DNA from: Prauserella shujinwangii
GTDB lineage: Bacteria; Actinomycetota; Actinomycetes; Mycobacteriales; Pseudonocardiaceae
DNA length: 64,000 nucleotides
NCBI RefSeq assembly: GCF_003001955.1
Contig: NZ_PVNH01000001.1
Span: 310,001-374,000 of the forward strand
Direction of reading: 5' to 3'
Positions 54,459 through 63,760 of this stretch are shown here, piece by piece (position 1 is the stretch's first letter; every line of letters begins with the position of its first letter). Both the position numbers and the translations under genes were made by a program. The notes under the pieces are model-generated. The model made no database searches, was not told the DNA's origin, and saw only the letters and a list, made by a program, of their open reading frames with translations.

Positions 54459-57400
54459 GTGACCGTTGCAGGAGAAGGCCAAGTGCCTGTCGGGAAGCTC
54501 CTCGGCCAGCAGCCACCCAAGCCTTCGAAGTGGCGTGCGCTCGTCCAGTGGCGGGACTGGAGCCTGCCGGTCAAGCTCAGCGCGGTCACGGTCGTCCCGA
54601 TCATCATCGCGCTCGTCCTCGGCGCCATCACCCTCACCAGCCAGGTCAGCCGCTCGGACCGGTACGAGCGGATCGACCGGCTGGTGACGCTCAACGAGTC
54701 CGTCCGCACGCTGCTCGACGGCCTGCAGCGCGAGCGGGCGCGGACCACCGAACTGCTCACCGACGGACTCGGCGGCGACGACCGCGAGCTGAACGGCATC
54801 CGCGCCGACGTCGACCGTGCCACCGGTCCCGTCACCGACGCCGCGAAGCGCGCCGCCGAGCTGCAGCCCGGCATCGCGGGGGCGGGCGACGAGGTGGCCG
54901 AGCGGCTCGGCGGGCTGGCCGAGCTCCGCACGTCGGTCGCCGAGGGCAGGCTCGACCCGGTCGAGGCCGCCACGGGGTACACGGCCATCACCTCCGCGCT
55001 GCTCGGCCTGGACACGGCGCTCACCGCGGGCATCGGTGACGACGAGCTCGGTGGCACGGCGGGGGCACTGCACAATCTCCTGGTGGCCCGCGAGGCGGTG
55101 TCCGTCGAGCAGGCACTGGTCGGCTACGGCGTGGCGCGCGGCGGCCTGGCGCCGAGCGAGCTCAACGAGATCCGGACGCAGGAGGTGCGCTTCGGCGACC
55201 GGATCGAGGAGTTCCGGACCACGGCGAGCGAGGACCAGCGCGCGGCCTTCGAGGCGGCCGTGCCCGGAGAGCCGTTCGACACCCGGCAGCGCATCGTCGG
55301 GAACATCCTCGCGGAGCAGGGCACCGGCGGCGGCTCGGCGCTCCGGGCCACCTCGGCGCGGCAGTGGGCGGACGCCTCCGGCGCCGTCCGCACCGGGCTC
55401 GGGCAGGTGGCCGACCAGCTGGGCGGCACGCTGACGGCGCGCTCGGCCGAGCTGGCCGAGAACGCCAGCACCGGCGCGGGGCTGCTCGCGGTCCTGCTGT
55501 TCGCCGCGCTGGTGCTCGCGGCGTTCGTCGTCTTCGTCATCACCCGGCAGCTGCTGCGCTCGCTCCGGCTCCTCCGGTCGAGCGCGCTCGAGGTCGCGCA
55601 GTCGGAACTGCCCTCCGCCGTCCGCAACATCCAGGAGGGCCGCTCGCAGAGCACCGACATCCGCCCGGTGCCGATCGACACCGCCGAGGAGATCGGCGAG
55701 GTCGCGCGCGCGTTCGACGCGGTGCACAGCGAGGCGCTGCGGCTCGCCGTGGAGCAGGCCGCGATGCGCACCGGCTACGCGAGCGTGTTCGTCAACCTGT
55801 CCCGGCGCAGCCAGAGTCTCGTGCAGCGGCAGCTGCAGCTGATCGAGCGGCTGGAACGGGACGAGGAGGACGCCGACCAGCTGGCCACGCTGTTCCAGCT
55901 CGACCATCTCGCCACCCGCATGCGGCGCAACAACGAGAACCTGATGGTGCTCTCCGGCGCCGAGCCGGGGCGCCGCTCCGGGCAGCCGGTGAGTGCCACC
56001 GACGTGCTGCGGGCTGCCGTGTCCGAGATCGAGCAGTACCAGCGGGTCGTGGTGCGCACGCCACCGCAGGTCCGCATCGTGGGCTACGCGGCCAGCGACC
56101 TCATGCGGCTGGTCGCGGAGCTGCTCGACAACGCCACCGCGTTCTCCGCGCCGGAGACCCAGGTGACCGTGGTGACGAGGGCGGGCGACGACGGATCGCT
56201 GTCGATCGACATCCTGGACAAGGGCATCGGCATGAACGAGGCCGAGGTCGCCGAGGCCAACGCCCGGCTCTCCGAGGCCGCGTCCATCGACCTGGCCACG
56301 TCGCGCCGGATGGGACTGTTCGTCGTGGGCAGGCTCGCCGGAAGGCACGGCTTCGGGGTCTCCCTGCACGGCGGCCGGGACATCGTCGGGGTCCGGGCGA
56401 CCGTCACGGTCCCCGCCGAGCTGGTGATGAGCCAGCAGGGGCAGGACCGTCCGCAGGCTCAGGCCGCCCCGGCGGAGCGGGGCGACCAGGGAGCGCAGCC
56501 GAGGCTTCCGGTGAACGGCGCGGCCAGGCAGGCCGCGTTGCCGACCGGCACCACGCAGAGCGAGGTGGAGCGACGGCTGGCGCCGCCGCCCACCGACCAG
56601 GAGATCTCCGGCACGGCCCTGTTCAGCCCGATCGACCGCGACGAGGCGTCGCCACCGCGGGCACCGCAGCAAGCCCAGCAAACCCCGCGAGCCCCGCAAG
56701 CCCAGCAACCGCCGCAGGTGCCCGCCCAGGGCGCGGCGGGGCGGACCGGGCAACCGGCGGCGGACGAGCGCGACACCGAGTCGCTCGGCCGCGGCACGGC
56801 GGAGGCGCGGGACCAGCAGGGACCCGCCGCGGAGCAGGGTGAGCGGGTCAACGGCAGCAGGGTGCCCCCGCGGAGCGCGCCGCCCGACCGCACCGACAGC
56901 GGCGAGCTGCCCGCGGGCAAGGAGCTGTTCGAGGCCAACAGCACGGCCGTCAGCGACTGGTGGAGCGCGGCCACGACCGCCAGCGACGCCGAGCGCAAGG
57001 CCGCCGTCGACAACGCGGAGACCACGCCGATCTTCGACGAGATGCTGTCGGCCTGGTTCCGCAGCGTCACCGACCCGGACAACGACCCGCCCGAGCGCGC
57101 GAAGGACCGGGACGTCAAGAACCCGTGGGACTTCGCGGTCGACGAGAGCTGGCGGACCGTGCAGGAGGTCTCGCGGACGTCCCCGTCGGACTACACGGAG
57201 GCGGGTCTGCCGAGGCGGCGCCGGGGCGAGAAGCTGCTGCCGGGCAGCGCGGCACCCGGAACGGGCGGCGGCGAGCAGGCCGAGCGGACGCCGGGGACCG
57301 GCACCGAGCAGCCGCAGCGCGACCCGGCCGACGTCCGCGGCAGGCTGAGCAGCTTCCAGCAGGGGGTCAGCCGGGGCCGCAGGCAGAGCAGGAGCGAACC

Positions 57401-57815
57401 CGCCCGCGCGGCGGGATCCGAGCGGGCGGACGCCCAGCAGGGCACCGCCTCGGGCCTGCCCCAGCGGCAGCCGAAGCGGCAGGGCCACGACGGTTCCGCC
57501 GCGGAGAGCGGGGCGCCTGCGGGCGGTCCGGGGTGGGCGTTCCCGCCGGACGACCGGTGGCAGGCCGTACAGTCCGTGACCGAGCCGGCACCGACGAGCT
57601 TCACCCCGGCGGGCCTGCCGAGGCGGCGCCGGGGTGAGCGGCTCCTGCCGGGCAGCGCGAACTCGCAGGCCACGGCGGAGAACCGGCCGCGGTCCGAGCG
57701 GGACCCCGCGGACGTCCGGGGCAGGCTCAGCAGCTTCCAACAGGGAGTTCGCCGCGGCAGGCACCGGACCGCCCAGGCGAGCGAAGGCAACCAAGAGAAA
57801 GTGGAGGGTGAATGA
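54459..57815 (+). CDS. Cvn-type sensor histidine kinase-like protein (CvnA) with nitrate-sensor domain
   Basis: 1118-aa membrane sensor. TM1 is at about 38-60, an extracytoplasmic NIT-like helical domain at about 60-335, TM2 at about 338-365, then HAMP, a dimerisation helix with LDHLATRMRRNNENLMVLSG (about 483-502) and an HATPase with N box ELLDNATAFSAP (about 554), G1 DILDKGIGMNEAE and G2 RRMGLFVVGRLAGRHG. The C-terminal 450 residues are disordered and contain two copies of an AGLPRRRRGE-LLPGS plus RDPADVRGRLSSFQQGV module (from about 888 and 1025). GTG 54459 has GGAGGAGGAG upstream. First gene of the conservon. Confidence 0.92.
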   Translation: MTVAGEGQVPVGKLLGQQPPKPSKWRALVQWRDWSLPVKLSAVTVVPIIIALVLGAITLTSQVSRSDRYERIDRLVTLNESVRTLLDGLQRERARTTELLTDGLGGDDRELNGIRADVDRATGPVTDAAKRAAELQPGIAGAGDEVAERLGGLAELRTSVAEGRLDPVEAATGYTAITSALLGLDTALTAGIGDDELGGTAGALHNLLVAREAVSVEQALVGYGVARGGLAPSELNEIRTQEVRFGDRIEEFRTTASEDQRAAFEAAVPGEPFDTRQRIVGNILAEQGTGGGSALRATSARQWADASGAVRTGLGQVADQLGGTLTARSAELAENASTGAGLLAVLLFAALVLAAFVVFVITRQLLRSLRLLRSSALEVAQSELPSAVRNIQEGRSQSTDIRPVPIDTAEEIGEVARAFDAVHSEALRLAVEQAAMRTGYASVFVNLSRRSQSLVQRQLQLIERLERDEEDADQLATLFQLDHLATRMRRNNENLMVLSGAEPGRRSGQPVSATDVLRAAVSEIEQYQRVVVRTPPQVRIVGYAASDLMRLVAELLDNATAFSAPETQVTVVTRAGDDGSLSIDILDKGIGMNEAEVAEANARLSEAASIDLATSRRMGLFVVGRLAGRHGFGVSLHGGRDIVGVRATVTVPAELVMSQQGQDRPQAQAAPAERGDQGAQPRLPVNGAARQAALPTGTTQSEVERRLAPPPTDQEISGTALFSPIDRDEASPPRAPQQAQQTPRAPQAQQPPQVPAQGAAGRTGQPAADERDTESLGRGTAEARDQQGPAAEQGERVNGSRVPPRSAPPDRTDSGELPAGKELFEANSTAVSDWWSAATTASDAERKAAVDNAETTPIFDEMLSAWFRSVTDPDNDPPERAKDRDVKNPWDFAVDESWRTVQEVSRTSPSDYTEAGLPRRRRGEKLLPGSAAPGTGGGEQAERTPGTGTEQPQRDPADVRGRLSSFQQGVSRGRRQSRSEPARAAGSERADAQQGTASGLPQRQPKRQGHDGSAAESGAPAGGPGWAFPPDDRWQAVQSVTEPAPTSFTPAGLPRRRRGERLLPGSANSQATAENRPRSERDPADVRGRLSSFQQGVRRGRHRTAQASEGNQEKVEGE

Positions 57816-58264
57816 CCGCGCCGGATCGGGCTCAGCCCCAGCAAAACCAGTTCGGGTGGCTGGTGAACGACTTCGCCGAGCGGGTACCGGGGGTCGCGCA
57901 CGCGGTCGTGGTGTCGGCCGACGGCCTGCTGCTCACCTCGTCCAACCGGCTCCCGCTCGACCGGGCCGACCAGCTGGCCGCCGTGGCGTCGGGACTCGTC
58001 AGCCTCACCCAGGGAGCCGCACGCTGTTTCGAGGCGGGTGCGGTCAACGAGACCGTCGTGGAGATGGAGCTCGGCATCATGGTGCTGATGTCCATCAGCG
58101 ACGGCTCGTGCCTGGCCGTGCTCGCCGCTCCGAACTGCGACATCGGGCAGGTCGCCTACGAGATGACGCTGCTCGTGGACCGCGTCGGCCAGATCCTCAC
58201 CCCGGAGCTGCGCGCGCAGCTGCAGGGCTCCGGCGGCTCGCTGATCGGCGAACCGGTGGGATGA
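57812..58264 (+). CDS. roadblock/LC7 domain protein (CvnB)
   Basis: 150-aa cytoplasmic protein. NQFGWLVNDFAERVPGVAHA, VVVSADGLLLTSSNRLPLDR, AVASGLVSLTQGAARCFEAG and GIMVLMSISDGSCLAVLAAP form the roadblock alpha/beta fold. In conservons such proteins act with the small GTPase, probably as a regulator at the membrane next to CvnA. ATG overlaps the CvnA stop by 4 nt. Second gene of the operon. Confidence 0.95.
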   Translation: MTAPDRAQPQQNQFGWLVNDFAERVPGVAHAVVVSADGLLLTSSNRLPLDRADQLAAVASGLVSLTQGAARCFEAGAVNETVVEMELGIMVLMSISDGSCLAVLAAPNCDIGQVAYEMTLLVDRVGQILTPELRAQLQGSGGSLIGEPVG

Positions 58265-58271
58265 TCCGCCG

Positions 58272-58910
58272 ATGAGCACGGGGCCTGGACATTCCGGTGA
58301 GGAGGACGGGAGCACGGTCGCGGACGTGCTCGACGGATTCACGCTGGACTCCGGTCGCGGCCGTCGGACGCGCAGCAAGGACATAGCCGAGCCGGGCGAG
58401 GACGGTGGCCGGGGGGCGCCGGAGCAGCACACGGCGGCGAGCCCGGTGTGGCCGGGGTACCCGCCGCCCGCCGCGGCACCCTCGGGAGCGGGCAACCCCG
58501 CCGGCTCCCGGTACACGACCCGAGAGGAGCAGCCCGTGTCGGCCGAAGCCGTCCCGTTGCCTCCAGCCGAAGAGACGGGGTTCGTCCGCCCCTACGCCAT
58601 CACCGGCGGACGGACGAAGGCGAACCACCCGCTGGAACTCGAGACCCTGATCTCCACGCGGGAAGGTGCGCTGATGGCGGTGCCCGACCAGGTCGAGCAC
58701 CAGATGATCATGGAAGAATGCCGTACCCCGCGGTCGGTCGCGGAGATCGCGGCCGCGTTGCGGGTACCCTTCGGCGTCGCGCGCGTACTGATCAGTGACG
58801 TGGCGGACGCGGGACTGGTCACCGTGCACAAGACGATCTCCGGTGACGAAGGCGCCGAGGCGCATCTGATGTTGATGGAAAGGGTTTTGAGTGGACTCCG
58901 TCGGCTTTAA
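58272..58910 (+). CDS. DUF742 protein (CvnC)
   Basis: 212-aa protein. The first 100 residues are low-complexity; the DUF742 domain follows, with FVRPYAITGGRTKANHPLEL, ETLISTREGALMAVPDQVEH and a winged-helix-like end RTPRSVAEIAAALRVPFGVA. The N-terminal extension is longer than the usual DUF742 protein (about 120 aa). 7 nt after the roadblock stop; its last 20 nt overlap the GTPase gene. Confidence 0.93.
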   Translation: MSTGPGHSGEEDGSTVADVLDGFTLDSGRGRRTRSKDIAEPGEDGGRGAPEQHTAASPVWPGYPPPAAAPSGAGNPAGSRYTTREEQPVSAEAVPLPPAEETGFVRPYAITGGRTKANHPLELETLISTREGALMAVPDQVEHQMIMEECRTPRSVAEIAAALRVPFGVARVLISDVADAGLVTVHKTISGDEGAEAHLMLMERVLSGLRRL

Positions 58911-59505
58911 GGCACCGCGGGAATCCGCGCCGAAGACCATGACGTCGGCCAAGATCGTCGTCGCCGGTGGGTTCGGTGCGGGCAAGACGACGTTCGTCGG
59001 CTCGGTGTCGGAGATCGTGCCGCTGCGGACCGAGGCGATGATGACGGACGCGAGCACCGGCATCGACGACCTCGAGGCGACGCCGAACAAGTCCACCACC
59101 ACGGTGGCCATGGACTTCGGCCGCGTCTCGCTCGACGACGACCTCATCCTGTACCTGTTCGGCACCCCCGGCCAGCAGCGGTTCTGGTTCATGTGGGACG
59201 ACCTGGTACGCGGTGCGATCGGTGCCGTGGTGCTCGCCGACACCCGGCGGCTCGCGGACTCGTTCGCGCCCGTGGACTTCTTCGAGGACCGGGGGCTGCC
59301 CTACATCGTCGGCGTGAACACGTTCGACGGCGTGCTCCAGCACGACCTGAACGATGTCCGGGAGGCGCTGTCCATCGACGCGAGCATCCCGGTGGTGCGC
59401 TGCGACGCGCGGGACCGCGAGTCGACCAAGCAGACGCTCATCACGCTGGTCGAGTACGCCATGCGGCAGTGGATCGCGATGCGGCAGCCCGCCAAGGCCA
59501 ACTGA
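58891..59505 (+). CDS. Cvn GTPase (CvnD, MglA/Arf-like small GTPase)
   Basis: 204-aa GTPase. P-loop VVAGGFGAGKTTFVGSVSEI (about residues 23-42), switch I STTTVAMDFGRVSLDDD, switch II LYLFGTPGQQRFWFMWDDLV (DxxG replaced by GTPGQ) and VGVNTFDG in place of NKxD. The missing canonical NKxD is typical of conservon GTPases. It probably cycles with the roadblock protein under control of the sensor. The GTG overlaps DUF742 by 20 nt. Last gene of the operon. Confidence 0.94.
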   Translation: MDSVGFKAPRESAPKTMTSAKIVVAGGFGAGKTTFVGSVSEIVPLRTEAMMTDASTGIDDLEATPNKSTTTVAMDFGRVSLDDDLILYLFGTPGQQRFWFMWDDLVRGAIGAVVLADTRRLADSFAPVDFFEDRGLPYIVGVNTFDGVLQHDLNDVREALSIDASIPVVRCDARDRESTKQTLITLVEYAMRQWIAMRQPAKAN

Positions 59506-59585
59506 ATCGGTACACCCCGGGCTGAGACGCCCGTCACGGCGTTGGTCGGTTCTCAAACAGTAGGAAGTCCAAGTATTTTGGAGGC

Positions 59586-62500
59586 ATGACCAGCGAACTG
59601 CACCGGCCAGCGAATCCCGTCCGGTTCGTGACCGCGTCGAGCCTGTTCGACGGCCACGACGCCGCCATCAACATCATGCGGCGGATCCTGCAGTCGCAGG
59701 GGGCCGAGGTGGTGCACCTGGGGCACAACCGCTCGGTCGACGAGGTCGTGACGGCGGCGATCGCGGAGGACGTCCAGGGTGTGGCGATCAGCGCGTACCA
59801 GGGCGGCCACGTCGAGTACTTCACGTACCTGGTGGAGCTGCTGGCCGAGCGCGGTGCCGGGCACGTCAAGGTCTTCGGCGGCGGGGGCGGGGTGATCGTC
59901 CGTGAGGAGATCGACCTGCTGCACTCCCGCGGTGTGACGCGGATCTTCTCCCCGGACGACGGTCTCGAGATGGGCCTGCCGGGGATGATCAACTCGATGA
60001 TCCGGGCCTGCGACGTCGACCTGGCCGCCCAGCCACCGGCCTCGGTCGACCGCCTGCTCGCCGGTGATGTGCCCACGCTCGCACGGGTCATCACCCAGCT
60101 GCAGCAGCAGGTGCTGCCGGAGGACTGGCTGGCCGCCCTCACCGAGGCCGCGCAGGCGCGGACGGTGCCCGTGCTCGGCATCACCGGCACCGGCGGGTCC
60201 GGCAAGTCCTCGCTGACCGACGAGCTCGTCCGCCGCTTCCGGCTCGACCAGGAGGACAAGCTCCGCATCGCGGTGCTGGCGGTCGACCCGTCGCGGCGCA
60301 AGGGCGGCGGCGCGCTGCTCGGGGACCGCATCCGGATGAACTGCCTCGACGGAGACCGGGTGTTCTTCCGCTCGATGGCCACCCGGACCACCAGCGGCGA
60401 GATCCCGGCCGGCCTCGACGAGTCGATCCTGGCGTGCAAGGCGGCGGGCTACGACCTGGTCATCGTGGAGACCCCCGGCATCGGGCAGGGCGACGCCGGC
60501 ATCGTCGACCACGTCGACCACTCGCTGTACGTGATGACGCCGGAGTTCGGCGCCGCGTCGCAGCTGGAGAAGATCGACATGCTCGACTTCGCCGACGCGG
60601 TGGCCATCAACAAGTTCGAGCGGCGCGGCGCCGAGGACGCGCGGCGCGACGTGGCCCGGCAGCTGGTGCGCAACCGGGAGGCGTTCGGCGCCGACCCGGA
60701 GGAGATGCCGGTCTTCGGCACCAGCGCGGCGAAGTTCAACGACGACGGCGTCACCGCGCTGTACCGGCACCTGCGGGACCTGCTGGCCGAGCACGGGCTC
60801 TCGGTGTCGGCCGGGGTCCTGCCCGCGGTCGAGGGCAAGGTGTCCACCCAGGCGGGCACGATCATTCCCACCGGCCGCACGCGCTACCTCGCCGAGATCG
60901 CCGAGACCGTGCGCGGCTACCACGAGCGCACCGCCCGCCAGGTGGAGGCGGTCCGCCGCAGGGACCACCTCGCCACCGCGCGGGACGCGCTGGCCGCCGA
61001 CGGCGCCGACACCGCCGCGGTCGGCCGCCTGCTCGACCAGGCCGAGTCCGCTGTGGACGGTGACGTGCGGGAGCTGCTGGAGCACTACGCCGAGCTGGCC
61101 GAGTCCTACCGGGGCGAGGAGCTGGTGTTCCGGGTGCGGGACAAGGAGCTGCGCACGGGGCTGTGGCGGGAGACGCTGTCCGGTAACCGGGTTCCCCGGG
61201 TCGCGCTGCCGCGCTACGGCGACCGCGGGGAGCTGGTGTCGTTCCTGCGCCGCGAGCACCTGCCCGGCTACTTCCCCTACACGGCGGGCGTCTTCCCGTT
61301 CAAGCGGGAGGGCGAGGACCCGGCGCGCATGTTCGCGGGCGAGGGCGACCCGTTCCGCACCAACCGCCGCTTCAAGTACCTGTCGTCGGAGTCGGAGGCG
61401 AAGCGGCTGTCCACCGCGTTCGACTCGGTGACGCTGTACGGGCACGACCCCGACACGCGGCCGGACATCTACGGCAAGGTCGGCACGTCGGGTGTGTCCA
61501 TCGCGACGCTCGACGACATGAAGGCGCTCTACGACGGCTTCGACCTGACCGCGCCGACCACATCGGTCTCCATGACCATCAACGGGCCCGCGCCGACGAT
61601 CCTGGCCTTCTTCCTCAACACCGCGATCGACCAGCGCCTCGAGGCGTTCGTCGCCGAGCACGGCAGGCAGCCGGACGAGCACGAGTACGCCGAGCTGCGC
61701 GAGTGGGCGCTGCGCAACGTGCGCGGCACGGTGCAGGCCGACATCCTCAAGGAGGACCAGGGGCAGAACACCTGCATCTTCTCCACCGAGTTCTCCCTGC
61801 GGATGATGGCCGACATCCAGGAGTGGTTCATCCAGCACGGGGTGCGCAACTTCTACTCGGTGTCGATCTCCGGCTACCACATCGCCGAGGCGGGGGCCAA
61901 CCCGATCTCGCAGCTCGCGTTCACGCTGGCCAACGGGTTCACCTACGTCGAGTCCTACCTGGCGCGCGGCATGGACATCGACGACTTCGCGCCGAACCTG
62001 TCCTTCTTCTTCTCCAACGGCATGGACGCGGAGTACTCCGTGCTGGGCAGGGTGGCCCGGCGGATCTGGGCGATCGCGATGAAGGAGCGCTACGGCGCCA
62101 ACGAACGGTCGCAGAAGCTCAAGTACCACGTGCAGACGTCCGGCCGGTCCCTGCACGCGCAGGAGATGAGCTTCAACGACATCCGCACGACGCTGCAGGC
62201 GCTGTGCGCGCTGTACGACAACGCGAACTCGTTGCACACCAACGCCTACGACGAGGCCATCACCACCCCGACGGAGAGCTCGGTGCGCCGCGCGATGGCC
62301 ATCCAGATGATCATCAACAAGGAGTGGGGCCTGTCGAAGAACGAGAACCCGCTGCAGGGCTCGTTCATCATCGACGAGCTGACCGACCTGGTGGAGGAGG
62401 CGGTGCTCACCGAGTTCGACCGCATCTCCGAGCGGGGCGGCGTGCTCGGCGCGATGGAGACCGGCTACCAGCGCGGGAAGATCCAGGACGAGTCCCTGTA

Positions 62501-62822
62501 CTACGAGCGGCTCAAGCACGACGGCTCGCTGCCGATCGTGGGCGTGAACACGTTCCGCAGCCCCCACCCCGAGGACGACGAGGTGGAGGTGGAGCTCGCG
62601 CGGGCCACCGAAGAGGAGAAGCGGTCGCAGCTGCGCCGGGTCGCCGACTTCCAGGAGCGGCATCACGACGAGGCGACCGTGGCGCTGCGCAGGCTGCGCG
62701 AGGCCACGACCCGCGGGGAGAACGTCTTCGACGTGCTCATGGACGCCGCGCGGGTGTGCTCGCTGGGCCAGATCACCGAGGCGTTCTTCGAGGTGGGCGG
62801 CCAGTACCGGCGCAACGTATGA
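59586..62822 (+). CDS. icmF: fused isobutyryl-CoA mutase (IcmF)
   Basis: 1078-aa adenosylcobalamin enzyme interconverting isobutyryl-CoA and n-butyryl-CoA. The B12-binding domain (about 12-140) has SLFDGHDAAINIMRRILQSQ and VKVFGGGGGVIVREE. The MeaB-like GTPase chaperone domain (about 190-420) has TGTGGSGKSSLTDELVRRF, AVDPSRRKGGGALLGDR and VETPGIGQGDAGIVDH. The mutase TIM barrel (about 560-1078) has KYHVQTSGRSLHAQEM and TNAYDEAITTPTESSVRRAM. The fused order B12-G-mutase separates it from methylmalonyl-CoA mutase. The RBS is TTGGAGG. Some IcmF also act on isovaleryl-CoA. Confidence 0.95.
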   Translation: MTSELHRPANPVRFVTASSLFDGHDAAINIMRRILQSQGAEVVHLGHNRSVDEVVTAAIAEDVQGVAISAYQGGHVEYFTYLVELLAERGAGHVKVFGGGGGVIVREEIDLLHSRGVTRIFSPDDGLEMGLPGMINSMIRACDVDLAAQPPASVDRLLAGDVPTLARVITQLQQQVLPEDWLAALTEAAQARTVPVLGITGTGGSGKSSLTDELVRRFRLDQEDKLRIAVLAVDPSRRKGGGALLGDRIRMNCLDGDRVFFRSMATRTTSGEIPAGLDESILACKAAGYDLVIVETPGIGQGDAGIVDHVDHSLYVMTPEFGAASQLEKIDMLDFADAVAINKFERRGAEDARRDVARQLVRNREAFGADPEEMPVFGTSAAKFNDDGVTALYRHLRDLLAEHGLSVSAGVLPAVEGKVSTQAGTIIPTGRTRYLAEIAETVRGYHERTARQVEAVRRRDHLATARDALAADGADTAAVGRLLDQAESAVDGDVRELLEHYAELAESYRGEELVFRVRDKELRTGLWRETLSGNRVPRVALPRYGDRGELVSFLRREHLPGYFPYTAGVFPFKREGEDPARMFAGEGDPFRTNRRFKYLSSESEAKRLSTAFDSVTLYGHDPDTRPDIYGKVGTSGVSIATLDDMKALYDGFDLTAPTTSVSMTINGPAPTILAFFLNTAIDQRLEAFVAEHGRQPDEHEYAELREWALRNVRGTVQADILKEDQGQNTCIFSTEFSLRMMADIQEWFIQHGVRNFYSVSISGYHIAEAGANPISQLAFTLANGFTYVESYLARGMDIDDFAPNLSFFFSNGMDAEYSVLGRVARRIWAIAMKERYGANERSQKLKYHVQTSGRSLHAQEMSFNDIRTTLQALCALYDNANSLHTNAYDEAITTPTESSVRRAMAIQMIINKEWGLSKNENPLQGSFIIDELTDLVEEAVLTEFDRISERGGVLGAMETGYQRGKIQDESLYYERLKHDGSLPIVGVNTFRSPHPEDDEVEVELARATEEEKRSQLRRVADFQERHHDEATVALRRLREATTRGENVFDVLMDAARVCSLGQITEAFFEVGGQYRRNV

Positions 62823-62865
62823 CCACAGGGGAACAATCGCGCGGGTCCGGTGGTTGGCACGGCAC

Positions 62866-63696
62866 ATGAGGTTCGGTGTCTCCACATTCGTGACCGACGA
62901 GGGCATCCGGCCCGGCGCGCTGGCCAGGGCGCTGGAGGAGCGCGGCTTCGACTCGCTGTTCCTCGCCGAGCACTCGCACATCCCCGCCAGCAGGCAGACG
63001 CCCTACCCGGGCGGCGGCGAGATGCCCAGGGTGTACTACCGCACGCTGGACCCCTTCGTCGCGCTCACCGCCGCCGCGGCCGCGTCGGAGCACCTGCTGC
63101 TCGGCACCGGGGTCGCCCTGCTCGTCCAGCGGGACGTCTTCCACACCGCGAAGGAGGTCGCGAGCCTCGACCTGCTCTCCGGCGGCCGCGTGCTCTTCGG
63201 GGTCGGGGTCGGCTGGAACCGCGAGGAGATGCGTGACCACGGCACCGACCCGCGCACCCGCGGCGCGCTGCTGGACGAGCAGATCCAGGCCGTCAAGGCA
63301 CTGTGGACGCAGGAGAAGGCGGAGTTCCACGGCGCGCACGTCGCGTTCGACCCGGCGTACGCCTGGCCCAAGCCGGTGCAGCGGCCGCACCCGCCGGTCT
63401 ACATCGGCGGGGAGAGCCCCGCCGCGCTGGCCCGGCTCGCCCGGTACGGCGACGGGTGGCTGCCCCGGGCACATCTCGAGCCCGACGAGATCCAGCGTGT
63501 GCGCGACCGGCTCGCCGCCGAGGGCAGGCCCGGCCTGCCGGTGAGCGTCTTCGGCGCGGGCCGGGACGAGGAGCGCATCGCCCGCTGGGGGGACGCCGGT
63601 GTCGACCGGGTGACGTTCCTGCTGCCGACCCGGCCGGAGAGCGAGACCCTGCGCCGGCTCGACGAGCTGGCCGCCATCGCGGAACGGCACCGGTGA
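62866..63696 (+). CDS. LLM-class F420-dependent oxidoreductase
   Basis: 276-aa luciferase-like TIM-barrel enzyme probably using coenzyme F420. MRFGVSTFVTDEGIRPGALA, FLAEHSHIPASRQTPYPGGG, LLLGTGVALLVQRDVFHTAK, LDLLSGGRVLFGVGVGWNRE, EEMRDHGTDPRTRGALLDEQ, and PPVYIGGESPAALARLARYG with DGWLPR. This matches the TIGR03619-like F420 family; the substrate is unknown. ATG 62866 is taken since the family starts MRFG; no good RBS is present. It lies 43 nt after icmF and may be co-transcribed with it. Confidence 0.88.
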   Translation: MRFGVSTFVTDEGIRPGALARALEERGFDSLFLAEHSHIPASRQTPYPGGGEMPRVYYRTLDPFVALTAAAAASEHLLLGTGVALLVQRDVFHTAKEVASLDLLSGGRVLFGVGVGWNREEMRDHGTDPRTRGALLDEQIQAVKALWTQEKAEFHGAHVAFDPAYAWPKPVQRPHPPVYIGGESPAALARLARYGDGWLPRAHLEPDEIQRVRDRLAAEGRPGLPVSVFGAGRDEERIARWGDAGVDRVTFLLPTRPESETLRRLDELAAIAERHR

Positions 63697-63760
63697 TCGT
63701 CACCCGCGGGGCGGGGTAGGTTGGGCCGGGCAGGCATCGGGCTCGCAGGAGGGGTTCTTC

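Noticed and set aside
54100-54462. Plus-strand ORF ending at the Cvn sensor start
   Set aside because: The translation has no protein-like hydrophobic pattern. Its end would overlap the strong RBS of the sensor gene, and it has no RBS of its own. A very short real ORF here cannot be excluded.
59506-59585. Possible cobalamin riboswitch before the B12-dependent mutase gene
   Set aside because: Only 80 nt separate the genes, with no B12-box-like sequence or suitable structure; the region looks like a simple promoter and RBS.
59553-62981. Minus-strand ORF of more than 1100 codons opposite icmF
   Set aside because: Shadow of a long GC-rich gene; no recognisable motif, and icmF is complete with all three domains.
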